Assembly (NCBI GenBank): GCA_945957555.1
Contig: CAMFLX010000020.1
Location: forward strand, 1 to 46,814
Source of the DNA: an uncultured Cytophagales bacterium
GTDB lineage: Bacteria > Bacteroidota > Bacteroidia > Cytophagales > UBA9547
Direction of reading: 5' to 3'
DNA: 46,814 nt
In this document: positions 1-8,055 of the stretch, in pieces
Numbering within the stretch: the first letter of the stretch is position 1
Layout: the number at the start of each line of letters is the position of its first letter
The notes under the pieces: model-generated
Told to the model about the DNA's origin: nothing
Databases searched by the model: none
The model's input: the letters and a program-made list of their open reading frames with translations, nothing else
Translations under genes and position numbers: made by a program

Positions 1-48
1 CATGACTTTTTCCTATCATTTCGTCTCGCTACAAAGTCTAATGCTTAA
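1..48 (+). CDS. possible C-terminal end of a gene entering from the left edge
   Basis: Frame 1 is open from the first base and gives HDFFLSFRLATKSNA before a TAA at 46-48. Ten bases later a strong terminator begins, as expected at a gene end. Only 15 residues are visible, so no product can be named. Frame 2 is also open, through into the terminator, so the reading is tentative. Confidence 0.3.
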   Translation, partial: HDFFLSFRLATKSNA

Positions 49-57
49 TCTGGGTCT

Positions 58-104
58 AAAAAAGAGAGCACCTTTAGAAATAATCTAAGGGTGCTCTCTT
101 TTTT
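58..104 (+). terminator. intrinsic terminator
   Basis: A 20-base arm (58-77) pairs with 85-104 around a 7-base loop, with a couple of G-U pairs. The stem ends in an A-run and a T-run, so it could work in both directions. It probably ends the gene entering from the left edge. Confidence 0.8.
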
Positions 105-195
105 ATTTAAAAACTAACGATTTCAGAATTGCTACAGATTTGATTCAATATCTACACATAATCTTATTGCAAATTGAAATATAAATTTAAACAAG

Positions 196-285
196 ATGAA
201 AAAACAAAATGTAATGCTCGCTTTATTGGTTGATGTCGGAGTAGCAGTATTGTTCTTTGCGATTTGTTGTTTCCAGATTATGTAA
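196..285 (+). CDS. possible 29-residue hydrophobic peptide
   Basis: An ATG at 196 opens a 29-codon frame that starts MKKQNVM, has a hydrophobic core (about residues 7-28, with one Asp) and ends ICCFQIM. This would fit one membrane segment. It lies alone between the terminator at 58-104 and the end of hldD on the other strand. No gene follows on its own strand, so it is unlikely to be a leader peptide. I see no convincing promoter box, and a chance ORF is possible. Confidence 0.3.
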   Translation: MKKQNVMLALLVDVGVAVLFFAICCFQIM

Positions 286-297
286 TCAATTTTTCTT

Positions 298-1263
298 TTA
301 ATAATACTTGCCCGTAAGCAGGTATCCCTTTACATAATCCTCTATGCCTTCCTCTAGTGTATAAAATGGCCTAAAATATCCGATTCCTCTCAACTTGTTC
401 ATCTTAGCCTCAGTGAAATATTGGTACTTATCACGAATGTCGATGGGGGTATCTATGAAACTGATTTGCTCTTCAGTACCGATGTTTTTAAATGTGTTTT
501 TGGTGAGATCCAGAAATGTTCTGGCGTGTCCAGAACCTAGGTTGTAAATACCAGAATTTTGGCGGTGGTGGATTAAGAATGAAATCACTTCCACTACATC
601 CTTTACATATACAAAATCACGCATTTGCCCTCCATCGGTATAGTTGGGGTTGTGCGAACGGAACAATTTCATTTCCCCTTTTTCTTTGATCTGTTTATGA
701 GCGTGAAAAATTACTGAGGCCATTCTACCTTTGTGGTATTCGTTTGGCCCATATACGTTGAAGAATTTCAACCCTGCCCAGAAAAATGGCTTTTGTTCTT
801 GCTGCAAAGCCCATTTGTCAAAATCGTTTTTACTATCACCGTAAGGATTCAGAGGTTTTAATTGAGGGATTGTAGCTTCGTTGTCGTCATAGCCGTTTTC
901 TCCCAAACCATAGGTCGCTGCTGAAGAAGCGTAAACTAATGGGATTTGATAATTCACACATGCTTTCCAAATGTCTTTAGTATAGTTGAGATTGAGTGCA
1001 TCAAAGATTTCAGTATTGAATTCCGTGGTGTCGGTGCGGGCACCGATATGAATGATGAATTCAACTAGTGCTTGGTTTTTCTCAAGCCAAGGAAAAAATG
1101 AGTCACGATCTACGTATTCTTGAATTTTCTTGCCTTCGAGATTTTTCATCTTCTCAGGGTTGTCAAACTTGTCTACAGCTATGATATAATTAAAGTGTTC
1201 CCTATTGAGCTTGCCAATCACACAACTTCCTATAAAACCTGCAGCACCCGTAACGACGATCAT
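298..1263 (-). CDS. hldD: ADP-L-glycero-D-manno-heptose 6-epimerase
   Basis: This NAD(P)-dependent extended short-chain dehydrogenase converts ADP-D-glycero-D-manno-heptose to the L-glycero form used in the LPS inner core. Seen: the nucleotide-binding GAAGFIG motif at the very N terminus, the ARTDTTE stretch typical of HldD, a serine region (ASSAATYG) and a YGDSK motif carrying the catalytic Tyr-x3-Lys. The 321-residue length is normal for the family. I start at the ATG at 1263, which puts the Rossmann motif at residue 5. A TTG 18 bases upstream only adds an unneeded extension. A promoter-like TATTTTTG lies 15 bases upstream. The gene is single and ends facing the left-edge region. Confidence 0.93.
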   Translation of the reverse strand: MIVVTGAAGFIGSCVIGKLNREHFNYIIAVDKFDNPEKMKNLEGKKIQEYVDRDSFFPWLEKNQALVEFIIHIGARTDTTEFNTEIFDALNLNYTKDIWKACVNYQIPLVYASSAATYGLGENGYDDNEATIPQLKPLNPYGDSKNDFDKWALQQEQKPFFWAGLKFFNVYGPNEYHKGRMASVIFHAHKQIKEKGEMKLFRSHNPNYTDGGQMRDFVYVKDVVEVISFLIHHRQNSGIYNLGSGHARTFLDLTKNTFKNIGTEEQISFIDTPIDIRDKYQYFTEAKMNKLRGIGYFRPFYTLEEGIEDYVKGYLLTGKYY

Positions 1264-1278
1264 AATTCCAAATTTTTC

Positions 1279-1286
1279 CAAAAATA
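1279..1286 (-). promoter_or_regulatory. -7 promoter box for hldD
   Basis: Minus-strand TATTTTTG fits the Bacteroidota consensus TAnnTTTG. It ends 15 bases before the hldD ATG. I see no good TTTG -33 element. Confidence 0.45.
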
Positions 1287-1420
1287 AGGGATTAGTTTAA
1301 GGTTTAAAAGTGCTTCAGGCTATACTTGAAACAAAGGCGGCAAATTTTAAAATACAACCCTTGATTCTTTGTCAGGATAAATGTAAATTGAATTCTATAA
1401 ACGCTAAACACTATTGTATT

Positions 1421-2143
1421 ATGGGACTCTTAGACTTCCTCAAAACCAAAAATCCAATCGAAGAATTAGAGAAAATAGAAATCTCTTATAATCTTAATGG
1501 GGCTCTCTCGCACCATAGTCTTAAAAAAGTACATGTAGGTGACTTGTTGCTTCCTTCTGGAAGGATCATTGCTAGCGATCCTTTTTACACGCATAGCCAA
1601 AGGCCCTTCGTAAGGTCGGTGGAGCCAGGGAAGTATCCCGTGAATCTATTTGCGAGAGAGATGGAAGAAGATCACTATCGGATTGCTTTTGCACAACTCA
1701 AAATAAAACCAGAGAAGGCTACTAAATGGATTTTGGCCATTACAGAAGATCTGAATCCCGCAGATGTATATGATATGGATGACGAAGAATATTTTGGATT
1801 CACTGTGGAGGCAGGATTGGGTTGTTTTCTTGACGTTCAGACCAACGAAGAATATCTCCGCATCATAGATGAGTTCTATGCAAAGAATCCAGACCTTAAC
1901 TATTATGATGATGTATTGGCTGAAGAGTTTGACCAATATTCTTCGAGCCATCAATATTCCAGAGATTTGGGAGACTGGAATAATCACCATCCAAACAAAA
2001 CATCAGAAGCTAATATCATTATGTTTGCCTCTGGTTGGGGAGATGGTTACTATCCCTCGTATTGGGGGTTAAACGATCACAAAGAAATTGTTGAACTTAC
2101 CATTGACTTCATGCTTGACTACGAAGGACAAGCTACTGAATAG
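1421..2143 (+). CDS. DUF4241 domain protein
   Basis: A 240-residue soluble protein that I recognise as a DUF4241 member from motifs such as GDLLLPSGRIIASDPF and the C-terminal FASGWGDGYYPSYWG. The family's biochemical role is unknown; members are often found among polymorphic-toxin immunity proteins, but no toxin gene is near here. The start is the ATG at 1421 (MGLLDFLK). The frame is open upstream to a GTG at 1310, but that stretch reads poorly as protein and overlaps the hldD promoter region. Acidic residues are frequent in the middle (DVYDMDDEEY). A clear terminator follows directly, so it is transcribed alone. Confidence 0.85.
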   Translation: MGLLDFLKTKNPIEELEKIEISYNLNGALSHHSLKKVHVGDLLLPSGRIIASDPFYTHSQRPFVRSVEPGKYPVNLFAREMEEDHYRIAFAQLKIKPEKATKWILAITEDLNPADVYDMDDEEYFGFTVEAGLGCFLDVQTNEEYLRIIDEFYAKNPDLNYYDDVLAEEFDQYSSSHQYSRDLGDWNNHHPNKTSEANIIMFASGWGDGYYPSYWGLNDHKEIVELTIDFMLDYEGQATE

Positions 2144-2160
2144 TGTTATTTTCAAAAAAA

Positions 2161-2188
2161 GGCATGAGGAAATCCCCCATGCCTTTAT
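2161..2188 (+). terminator. intrinsic terminator after the DUF4241 gene
   Basis: GGCATGAGG pairs with CCCCATGCC around a short A/T loop (2161-2183). An A-run precedes it and TTTATT follows. Confidence 0.75.
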
Positions 2189-2543
2189 TAAACCTACATA
2201 AAAAATACATTAATATCTTTAAAGTCCTGCGCACGTTAATTGGCGGACTTGATGATTTCATTTTTTAATCTTGAGGAATTAAATAACCTAAAAGAATAAT
2301 TGTTCAAAACTATTCAATGAATGGCCAAATACCATAGAATCAGGGCTTATTATTCACGCAATCGATTGTAAATGAGAAATCATCTCCAAGTTTTTGAAAT
2401 AAAGATTACAAAAATGATACAATTGTCGTCTGGCTTTCAATTCGTCTTTCGCATTTTTCCTTATTTTGTAACAATACATCACAAGAAGAGTTTTTGTGGA
2501 TTGTAGAATACTCATTCAATCGCTATTAAAAACAAAGAAGATT
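2189..2543. other. intergenic stretch without a clear gene
   Basis: About 350 AT-rich bases between the DUF4241 terminator and msrB. It holds a weak hairpin (AAGTCC about 2223-2228 with GGACTT about 2245-2250, long loop) and the palindrome CAATCGATTG at 2359-2368, which recurs elsewhere in the window. Open frames here are 42 codons or shorter and look accidental. The msrB promoter should lie in the last 100 bases, but no exact TAnnTTTG was found. Confidence 0.5.
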
Positions 2544-3092
2544 ATGAAAAAGCTATTAGGGTTCATGGTTATTTGTGGTTTGGCACTTCACAGTTGTCAG
2601 GCGCAAGCAAATAAAGAAGCAAGTACAGCGACACAAAAGACTACCGTGGTAAAGGATACGGTGACAAACCAAAATCCATACTATTCCAGAACCGATACTT
2701 CAAAACTGGTATTGTCGGATACTACTTGGAAAAGAATCTTGCCCGCACAGGTGTATCAAATTTCGCGCAAGAAGGGAACCGAGCGCGCTTTTACAGGTAA
2801 ATATTGGGACTTTGAGGGCCTGGGTACCTATTACTGTGCTGCATGTGGCAATGCATTGTTTACCTCAGACGCTAAATTTGCAAGCTCTTGTGGTTGGCCT
2901 AGTTTTTATGAAGCACTCAGACACAAAAGTGTTCTCTATATCGATGATCATTCACATGGTATGCATAGGATAGAGGTAACTTGCGGACGTTGCGATGGTC
3001 ACTTGGGACATATTTTTGATGATGGACCTCCACCTACGGGTAAAAGATTTTGTATGAATTCGTTAGTCTTAGATTTCGAACCCAAGAAGTAA
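2544..3092 (+). CDS. msrB: peptide-methionine (R)-S-oxide reductase, lipoprotein form
   Basis: MsrB reduces the R epimer of methionine sulfoxide in proteins. Seen in the 182 residues: a lipoprotein-type signal peptide with the candidate lipid Cys18 (LHSC), a spacer rich in Thr/Lys, then the MsrB domain. It has two zinc CxxC pairs (Cys98/Cys101 and Cys147/Cys150), the CGWPSF motif and the catalytic Cys170 in RFCMNS. The signal peptide implies an envelope enzyme that repairs oxidised surface or periplasmic proteins. I start at ATG 2544, where the signal peptide begins; the upstream extension to 2496 would bury it. A long perfect palindrome terminates it. Confidence 0.93.
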   Translation: MKKLLGFMVICGLALHSCQAQANKEASTATQKTTVVKDTVTNQNPYYSRTDTSKLVLSDTTWKRILPAQVYQISRKKGTERAFTGKYWDFEGLGTYYCAACGNALFTSDAKFASSCGWPSFYEALRHKSVLYIDDHSHGMHRIEVTCGRCDGHLGHIFDDGPPPTGKRFCMNSLVLDFEPKK

Positions 3093-3126
3093 GTATGTCT
3101 CTTCCACTGATTTTTTCCTAAGTCTA

Positions 3127-3170
3127 AAAAGATAAAGCCTCAAGTTTATAAACTTGAGGCTTTATCTTTT
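3127..3170. terminator. bidirectional terminator, perfect 44-bp palindrome
   Basis: The two 22-base halves are exact reverse complements, ending in AAAAG and CTTTT. It sits between msrB (+) and the ABC exporter gene (-), which converge, and can serve both. Confidence 0.9.
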
Positions 3171-3188
3171 GGGTTGTTTATGTAAAGG

Positions 3189-4952
3189 TTATACAATTAC
3201 TGAGCTATACTGCATTTCGTGAAGTTTGGCATAGTAATTACCTGTATTCAAAAGTTCATCGTGGGTACCTTTCTCTACTATTTCGCCCTTATCGAGTACA
3301 ATGATTTGATCGGCCATTTTGATGGTGGATAGTCTGTGTGCAATGATGATGGAAGTTCGTCCTTGCATCATTTTCGCAATAGCTTTTTGTATGAGTTCCT
3401 CTGTGTCAGAATCCACCGATGAAGTAGCTTCGTCCAAAATCAAGATTTTAGGATTGTTGATCATCGTTCTCACAAAGGAGATCAGTTGTCGTTGGCCTAC
3501 AGAGAGGGTATTGCCTCGTTCCATGACTTTGTAATCTAAACCTCCAGGGAGTCTTTCTAGTAGAATGTCAACCCCCACCATTCTAGCAACCTCCATTACT
3601 CTTTCTCTTGAAATACTGGTATCGCCTAAGGTAATATTGTCGTAAATACTGCTAGAGAATAAGAATACATCTTGTTGCACTACACCTATTTGCTTTCTGA
3701 GTGCGTCTAGGTTCAGGTCATACAAATTCACATCGTCAATGGTGATTTGGCCAGATTGTACATCGTAAAATCTATTGATCAAACCGATAATGGAAGATTT
3801 TCCAGCGCCTGTTGCACCTACAAAAGCCACTGTCTGCCCTGTATCTACTTTAAATGAAATATTCTTCAAGATCGGCTCTCCCAAATTATAGGCGAACTCT
3901 ACATTTTTAAGTTCTACTTTGCCTTTTAGAGGCTCTAAAACTTTTGTACCGCTTACTACCAATTCAGAATCATCAGACAAAAGGTTCAACACTCTGTCTG
4001 CACTCACGATCCCCATCTGTAAGGTATTGAAACGGTCAGCTAGCATACGAATGGGTCTGAAAAACATGTTGATACTCATGATGAAAAACAACATGGTGCC
4101 CAATGTCAAATCTTTGTCGAGCACTTCACTGCCACTATACCAAACCGCAAGGGCGATGCAGGCAGTTGCAATTACTTCTGCAATGGGGAAATACACCGAA
4201 TAGTACAATATGGATCTTTTGTTTGCATCAGTATGTGCTTGGTTGATCTCCTCAAACTTTGCTTGCTCTCGTTTTTCAGCGTTGAAAATCTGTACGATGG
4301 ACATTCCAGTGATATGCTCTTGTACAAAAGTATTTAAGTTGGCCACCGCTACTCTTACCTCTGAAAAGGAGACTTTTACTTTTTCTTTGAATACATAGGT
4401 ACTGTAAAAAAGCAAAGGAAGTAGGGACAAGCTCACTAGGGTGAGTTTCCAATCTATATAAAACATAACACCCAGCAATACCGCAATTTGTAAAATATCA
4501 CCAGCTATGGCTAAAAGTCCTTCACTGAAAATATCTGCCACACTCTCTAAGTCTGATACTGTACGGGTGATCAAGCGGCCAACGGGTGTATTGTCGAAGA
4601 ACTTGAGCCTAAACTTCATAATATGTGCAAACAATTGGGTCCTGATGTCTTTAATAACGTTTTGAGCCAATAGACTGGAGTAGTAGGTGAGTGCATACTC
4701 AAATAAAGCTTGTAACAGGATTAAAGCAGTCATGCCTCCCATAACCCAAACAAAGGTTTCGTATTTTGACTTTTCCAAGTATTTGTCTAGTACCAATTTG
4801 ATGAGTAAGGGCCTTAATACGGCCACAAAGGAAAGCACCGAGGTGAGGATGACCAAAACATAAAACGTGAATTGGTATGGTTTGACGAATTTATAGATCC
4901 CCTTTAATACTTTAATATCAAGAATATTGGTGTTTGCTTTTTCTGCTTTCAT
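3189..4952 (-). CDS. ABC exporter, fused permease/ATPase (MsbA-like)
   Basis: A 587-residue half-transporter expected to dimerise in the inner membrane and export a lipid, drug or peptide. The N-terminal half carries about six membrane segments (residues 25-310). The ATPase domain follows with Walker A GATGAGKSS (about 379-387), the signature LSVGQ (about 483-487), Walker B ILILDEA (about 503-509) and the switch His in IIAHRLST. The architecture matches the MsbA/LmrA type; the substrate cannot be told. The start is ATG 4952; a TTG three codons earlier overlaps a promoter box. The gene stands alone and ends at the palindromic terminator shared with msrB. Confidence 0.9.
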   Translation of the reverse strand: MKAEKANTNILDIKVLKGIYKFVKPYQFTFYVLVILTSVLSFVAVLRPLLIKLVLDKYLEKSKYETFVWVMGGMTALILLQALFEYALTYYSSLLAQNVIKDIRTQLFAHIMKFRLKFFDNTPVGRLITRTVSDLESVADIFSEGLLAIAGDILQIAVLLGVMFYIDWKLTLVSLSLLPLLFYSTYVFKEKVKVSFSEVRVAVANLNTFVQEHITGMSIVQIFNAEKREQAKFEEINQAHTDANKRSILYYSVYFPIAEVIATACIALAVWYSGSEVLDKDLTLGTMLFFIMSINMFFRPIRMLADRFNTLQMGIVSADRVLNLLSDDSELVVSGTKVLEPLKGKVELKNVEFAYNLGEPILKNISFKVDTGQTVAFVGATGAGKSSIIGLINRFYDVQSGQITIDDVNLYDLNLDALRKQIGVVQQDVFLFSSSIYDNITLGDTSISRERVMEVARMVGVDILLERLPGGLDYKVMERGNTLSVGQRQLISFVRTMINNPKILILDEATSSVDSDTEELIQKAIAKMMQGRTSIIIAHRLSTIKMADQIIVLDKGEIVEKGTHDELLNTGNYYAKLHEMQYSSVIV

Positions 4953-4958
4953 GAAGTG

Positions 4959-4966
4959 CAAAAATA
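4959..4966 (-). promoter_or_regulatory. -7 promoter box for the ABC exporter
   Basis: Minus-strand TATTTTTG, an exact TAnnTTTG match, ends only six bases before the ATG at 4952. Transcription would begin at or next to the start codon. Confidence 0.5.
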
Positions 4967-5084
4967 CGATTTAATGTTATAACATCGAATTCATTTTTTT
5001 AGTTTGGCGGTTTTCAAACTTGGTACTTCCCTGAATTTGGTAACAACTGAACAAAAAAACATTTCCTCGTGTTAAAAAATAAAA

Positions 5085-5092
5085 TAATTTTG
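5085..5092 (+). promoter_or_regulatory. -7 promoter box for ytxJ-hemJ
   Basis: TAATTTTG, an exact TAnnTTTG match, ends four bases before the ytxJ ATG. It predicts a leaderless or nearly leaderless mRNA. Confidence 0.5.
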
Positions 5093-5096
5093 GGAT

Positions 5097-5444
5097 ATGA
5101 AATGGAATGAGTTGCAAGATGTTGCCCAGCTTGAGCAAATCGTGAAGGAGTCTGAAAATAAGCCAGTTTTGATCTTCAAACATAGTACCCGCTGTTCTAT
5201 CAGTGCATCTGCACTTAATCGTGTAGAACGTGTATGGTCAGAACAATCGGAAGCCAGCGTAAAGCCCTACTATTTGGACTTGATAAGCCATAGGGATATT
5301 TCCAATGCCATTGAGGCGAAGTTCAATGTAGAGCATCAGTCGCCGCAGGTATTGTTGATTTCAAAAGGTAAAAGTGTTTTTGATACCTCGCACTCGGATA
5401 TTAACTTGCCGGAAATTATTTCTCAGGCACAATTCGTTTCGTAA
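5097..5444 (+). CDS. ytxJ: YtxJ family bacilliredoxin-like protein
   Basis: A 115-residue thioredoxin-fold protein of the YtxJ family, thought to remove bacillithiol from oxidised protein thiols in the cytoplasm. Seen: the family start (ELQDVAQLEQIV), the strand KPVLIFKHSTRC with the redox Cys followed by SIS, and the cis-Pro region SPQVLLI. Only one Cys is present (the ORF has no CxxC), consistent with a monothiol mechanism. The hemJ gene begins four bases after the stop, so the two are likely co-transcribed. Its presence suggests the host makes bacillithiol, as many Bacteroidota do. Confidence 0.85.
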   Translation: MKWNELQDVAQLEQIVKESENKPVLIFKHSTRCSISASALNRVERVWSEQSEASVKPYYLDLISHRDISNAIEAKFNVEHQSPQVLLISKGKSVFDTSHSDINLPEIISQAQFVS

Positions 5445-5447
5445 CGC

Positions 5448-5981
5448 ATGAGTCATCTCTTAAGTATCAAGGCCCTGCACATCATCTTCGTCGTTACATG
5501 GTTTGCGGGCCTTTTTTATATATATAGATTATTTATCTACCATAGAGAAGCTCAAGATAAAACCGAAGCCGAAAGAACAATTTTGAGTGAGCAATTCAAA
5601 ATCATGCAAAGCCGTCTTTGGTTTGGTATTACTTGGCCTTCGGCAATTATCACTTTAGGTTTGGGCTTGACCTTGGCATTCTCGGGCAACTGGTTTTATC
5701 AATCTTTCTTTCAGGTGAAGCTTGCGTTTGTAGTGGGTTTGTATGTATACCATATTTGGACGCACCTGATTTTTCAGCAGTTCAAAAAAGATATATTTAA
5801 GTATACTTCCAATCAACTTAGGTTGATCAATGAGGTAGCCACTATATTTCTCGTAGCTATAGTATTCATAATAGAGTTGCAAAACAGCTTGTCTTGGCTG
5901 TACGGGGTACTTGGCGTATTGGGTTTTGCACTAATACTTATGCTGGCCATTAAAATCTATAAAAAAGTAAGAGGGGCCTAA
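5448..5981 (+). CDS. hemJ: HemJ-type protoporphyrinogen IX oxidase
   Basis: A 177-residue membrane protein of the HemJ/UPF0093 family, which oxidises protoporphyrinogen IX to protoporphyrin IX in heme synthesis. Seen: the N-terminal signature KALHIIFVVTWFAGLFYIYR with the conserved His, and further hydrophobic segments near residues 55-80, 85-105, 120-145 and 148-172, giving about five membrane spans. It follows ytxJ by three bases. It ends 14 bases from the convergent T9SS gene, with only a weak hairpin between. Confidence 0.88.
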   Translation: MSHLLSIKALHIIFVVTWFAGLFYIYRLFIYHREAQDKTEAERTILSEQFKIMQSRLWFGITWPSAIITLGLGLTLAFSGNWFYQSFFQVKLAFVVGLYVYHIWTHLIFQQFKKDIFKYTSNQLRLINEVATIFLVAIVFIIELQNSLSWLYGVLGVLGFALILMLAIKIYKKVRGA

Positions 5982-5995
5982 GCTTGTGTTTGGGC

Positions 5996-6664
5996 TTATT
6001 CTTTTGTGAATTTCAGTACTTTACCATTTTCAAGTTGAATCAGATAGAGTCCACTAGTCCACAGGGAGGTATCTATGGTTTGGCCTTCAGTATTTGCTGC
6101 GGCCAATAATTTGCCGTTTAAGTTGAAGATTTTTATCTCCTTGCCAGTAATAGTGTTGATCGTAAGCCTTTGGTCAAATGGATTGGGAAAGATGTCTGTA
6201 GATACATTTGTGTTGTTATCATTTGCTCGAGTAACTACTTGTTCCAATAAGTAGAGCTGGACATTTCTGATGTTTCCATCTATAACAAATACATAGGCAT
6301 TTGTTGGAGAGTTGGCGCTGCTGAAATAAGTGGTGAGATATGGATAAGAAGAAGGAACTCCTTTTAAAATATAATTACCTTGGGGAATACCTGTAATGGT
6401 AAAAGTATTATCCGAGTTGGTCGTTGTTGTTGAGTATTCAGCTGCAGTCTCTTTGTTGATCAAAGTAACTGTTGTGGCAACTATGCTGCCTGAGTTGGTT
6501 TTTACGAAGCCTGCAAAACTAAATTCGGTTACTGCAGCCACTCGTTCTAGTTGATATAACGTGTCATGCGGAGGTACTGGAGAGACCACAAACTCCTCGC
6601 TTTGTGCGCAAACAAGTTGCACCCAAAACAACAAACATACGATCCCTGCTTTAAGTAATTTCAT
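5996..6664 (-). CDS. small secreted protein with T9SS sorting domain
   Basis: A 222-residue protein with three visible parts. Residues 1-20 are a Sec signal peptide ending VCA-Q. Residues about 48-115 form a CnaB/carboxypeptidase-regulatory-like beta sandwich (FSFAGFVKTNSGSIV, then GNYILKG). Residues about 155-222 are a T9SS type A sorting domain (FPNPFDQRLTI, then GLYLIQLENG). It should cross the outer membrane by T9SS and be attached or released at the cell surface. The binding role of the sandwich is unknown. It starts five bases after the barrel-like gene upstream, so the pair is an operon. Confidence 0.8.
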   Translation of the reverse strand: MKLLKAGIVCLLFWVQLVCAQSEEFVVSPVPPHDTLYQLERVAAVTEFSFAGFVKTNSGSIVATTVTLINKETAAEYSTTTTNSDNTFTITGIPQGNYILKGVPSSYPYLTTYFSSANSPTNAYVFVIDGNIRNVQLYLLEQVVTRANDNNTNVSTDIFPNPFDQRLTINTITGKEIKIFNLNGKLLAAANTEGQTIDTSLWTSGLYLIQLENGKVLKFTKE

Positions 6665-6669
6665 GCCCT

Positions 6670-7572
6670 TTATTTATGTAAGACGTCGCTATGCAACGAT
6701 GTTCCTTTTGATATATAATATTTAACGCCAAAATGTAAATTGCCAAATTGTAATTTGAGCGTTGGAGAGCTACCCAATCGCCCCTGATAACCTACCCCTA
6801 GTTCCAAATGAAGGTTTTTAAGAATCTCCCTACTTATGTTTATACTGATTTTATAAGCAGTAAGTTTTTTATCAAATTGAAGTCGTTCTTTGGTCTTTAA
6901 AGTGCTGGAATGGGTAATAAACATCGGTATAATCCATACCTCTGGAGTGATGAACCATTGTCTGATTTCGTATTTCCAGCCCAACCTTACAGGGAAAGTA
7001 TAATACCTCACCTCTCGTTTGGGCAACAAGGTTTTGCTGTGCTCATTAATTGTATCCATTTTAGGAATTCTACTAACAATAGTGCTACACTGTTTGATCC
7101 ATATTCCTCCCCGTTCTTTTTCCCAACAGATATCGTCTCCATTAGGGTATTTTAAGGTGTCGAGTCTAACGATAGAATCTTTATGATAATGAGTGATGAT
7201 TTTCTCAATCTGTTCCTGCACGGCAAATCTTTGTATGCCCAAGCCCACACTCATAGACCAATGCCCCATCTCTGTACCGGCATGCAACCCTAAAGAGGTC
7301 CCTGTTTTTTTCAGAAGCAAGGAGGTGTCCAATACTTCCTCAGATTTTATCCAATTGTCCAAGCTGCCCGATGCCGAAACGAACCAAGTTTTTTTTTCCC
7401 TTTCTTTCACCGCAGGAAGCGTATCATGAATAATCACTTGTCTTTTAATAATAAGTGGTGGTTGATTGATGTATACGGTGTCGTTGGGGATCTGCAATGA
7501 ATCGACGTCTGGTTGCGCTTTTAGAACGCAAAATAAATATAAAGCCACTATTATTGCGGGTCGTAGATACAT
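6670..7572 (-). CDS. hypothetical envelope protein, outer-membrane barrel-like C-terminal half
   Basis: A 300-residue protein that I do not recognise. It begins with a hydrophobic signal-like segment (MYLRPAIIVALYLFCVLKAQ). A basic, polar region near residues 35-65 follows. Alternating hydrophobic/aromatic strands (YTFPVRLGWKY, LHLELGVGYQG, FGNLHFGVKYYI) then run to the end, typical of Bacteroidota outer-membrane beta-barrels. I chose the ATG at 7572 because the signal peptide starts there; a TTG eight codons earlier is possible. It is the first gene of a two-gene unit with the T9SS protein. Confidence 0.65.
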   Translation of the reverse strand: MYLRPAIIVALYLFCVLKAQPDVDSLQIPNDTVYINQPPLIIKRQVIIHDTLPAVKEREKKTWFVSASGSLDNWIKSEEVLDTSLLLKKTGTSLGLHAGTEMGHWSMSVGLGIQRFAVQEQIEKIITHYHKDSIVRLDTLKYPNGDDICWEKERGGIWIKQCSTIVSRIPKMDTINEHSKTLLPKREVRYYTFPVRLGWKYEIRQWFITPEVWIIPMFITHSSTLKTKERLQFDKKLTAYKISINISREILKNLHLELGVGYQGRLGSSPTLKLQFGNLHFGVKYYISKGTSLHSDVLHK

Positions 7573-7650
7573 CAAAAAATTAGAATCTAAGCGCAAGATA
7601 TTGTTTTTGCGAATATTCTCTCTATAATATTTGATTAATTTATGTGAAAA

Positions 7651-7905
7651 TCACTCGGAGGTAGCCGTTTCACAAGTTCCCTGAGGTGTTTCACAAGTGA
7701 TCTTAAACGTTTCGCAGGTCTTGGTAAGTCTTTCACAAGCCTTGGTAAACGTTTCACAAGCGTTCGTAAGCGTTTCACCTACCTTCGTAAATGTTTTGCG
7801 AGCGTTTGTAAGTGTCTCACAAGGCATCGTAAACGTTTCACAAGGTTTGGATAACGTTTTACAGGCCTTAATTATATGTTTACGATTATAGTTAGATATC
7901 CTCAT
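7651..7905 (-). CDS. possible 84-residue heptapeptide-repeat protein
   Basis: From the ATG at 7905 the frame holds twelve unique residues (MRISNYNRKHII), ten heptads with consensus KACETFT, and SE before the stop. Cys is kept in eight of the ten repeats and Thr in most. The frame survives because the DNA repeat is 21 bp, a multiple of three, so the opposite strand is also open (7697-7891, repeats like VSQALVN). Neither frame can be preferred with confidence. No known family is recognised. A real product would be a Cys-rich, hydrophilic repeat peptide. It lies between the unknown envelope gene and fadN. Confidence 0.35.
   Translation of the reverse strand: MRISNYNRKHIIKACKTLSKPCETFTMPCETLTNARKTFTKVGETLTNACETFTKACERLTKTCETFKITCETPQGTCETATSE
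7660..7869. repeat. ten tandem copies of a 21-bp repeat
   Basis: Ten head-to-tail units with consensus close to cgtttcacaagccttggta. Copies differ at several positions but the length is kept at 21 bp. There are no spacers between units, so this is not a CRISPR array. Confidence 0.85.
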
Positions 7906-8055
7906 TGCTTAGATTATTGATATTCCAGATCTACAGAGAGCTAACATAAATTCAAGGCACGGAAATTTTTAAAGACCATTCACAAAACATACTTGAGATA
8001 TTTCAAAACCCAAACAGGCTTTCACCGTTTAATCTTCTATTATATTTTATTTTTT

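Noticed and set aside
1310-1420. N-terminal extension of the DUF4241 protein from GTG 1310
   Set aside because: Sequence is unlike the family and overlaps the hldD promoter; ATG 1421 fits better.
2223-2250. Hairpin upstream of msrB as a riboswitch
   Set aside because: Only six paired bases plus a long loop; no conserved riboswitch core seen.
7660-7869. Repeat block considered as a CRISPR array
   Set aside because: Units are directly adjacent with no spacers and no cas genes are present.
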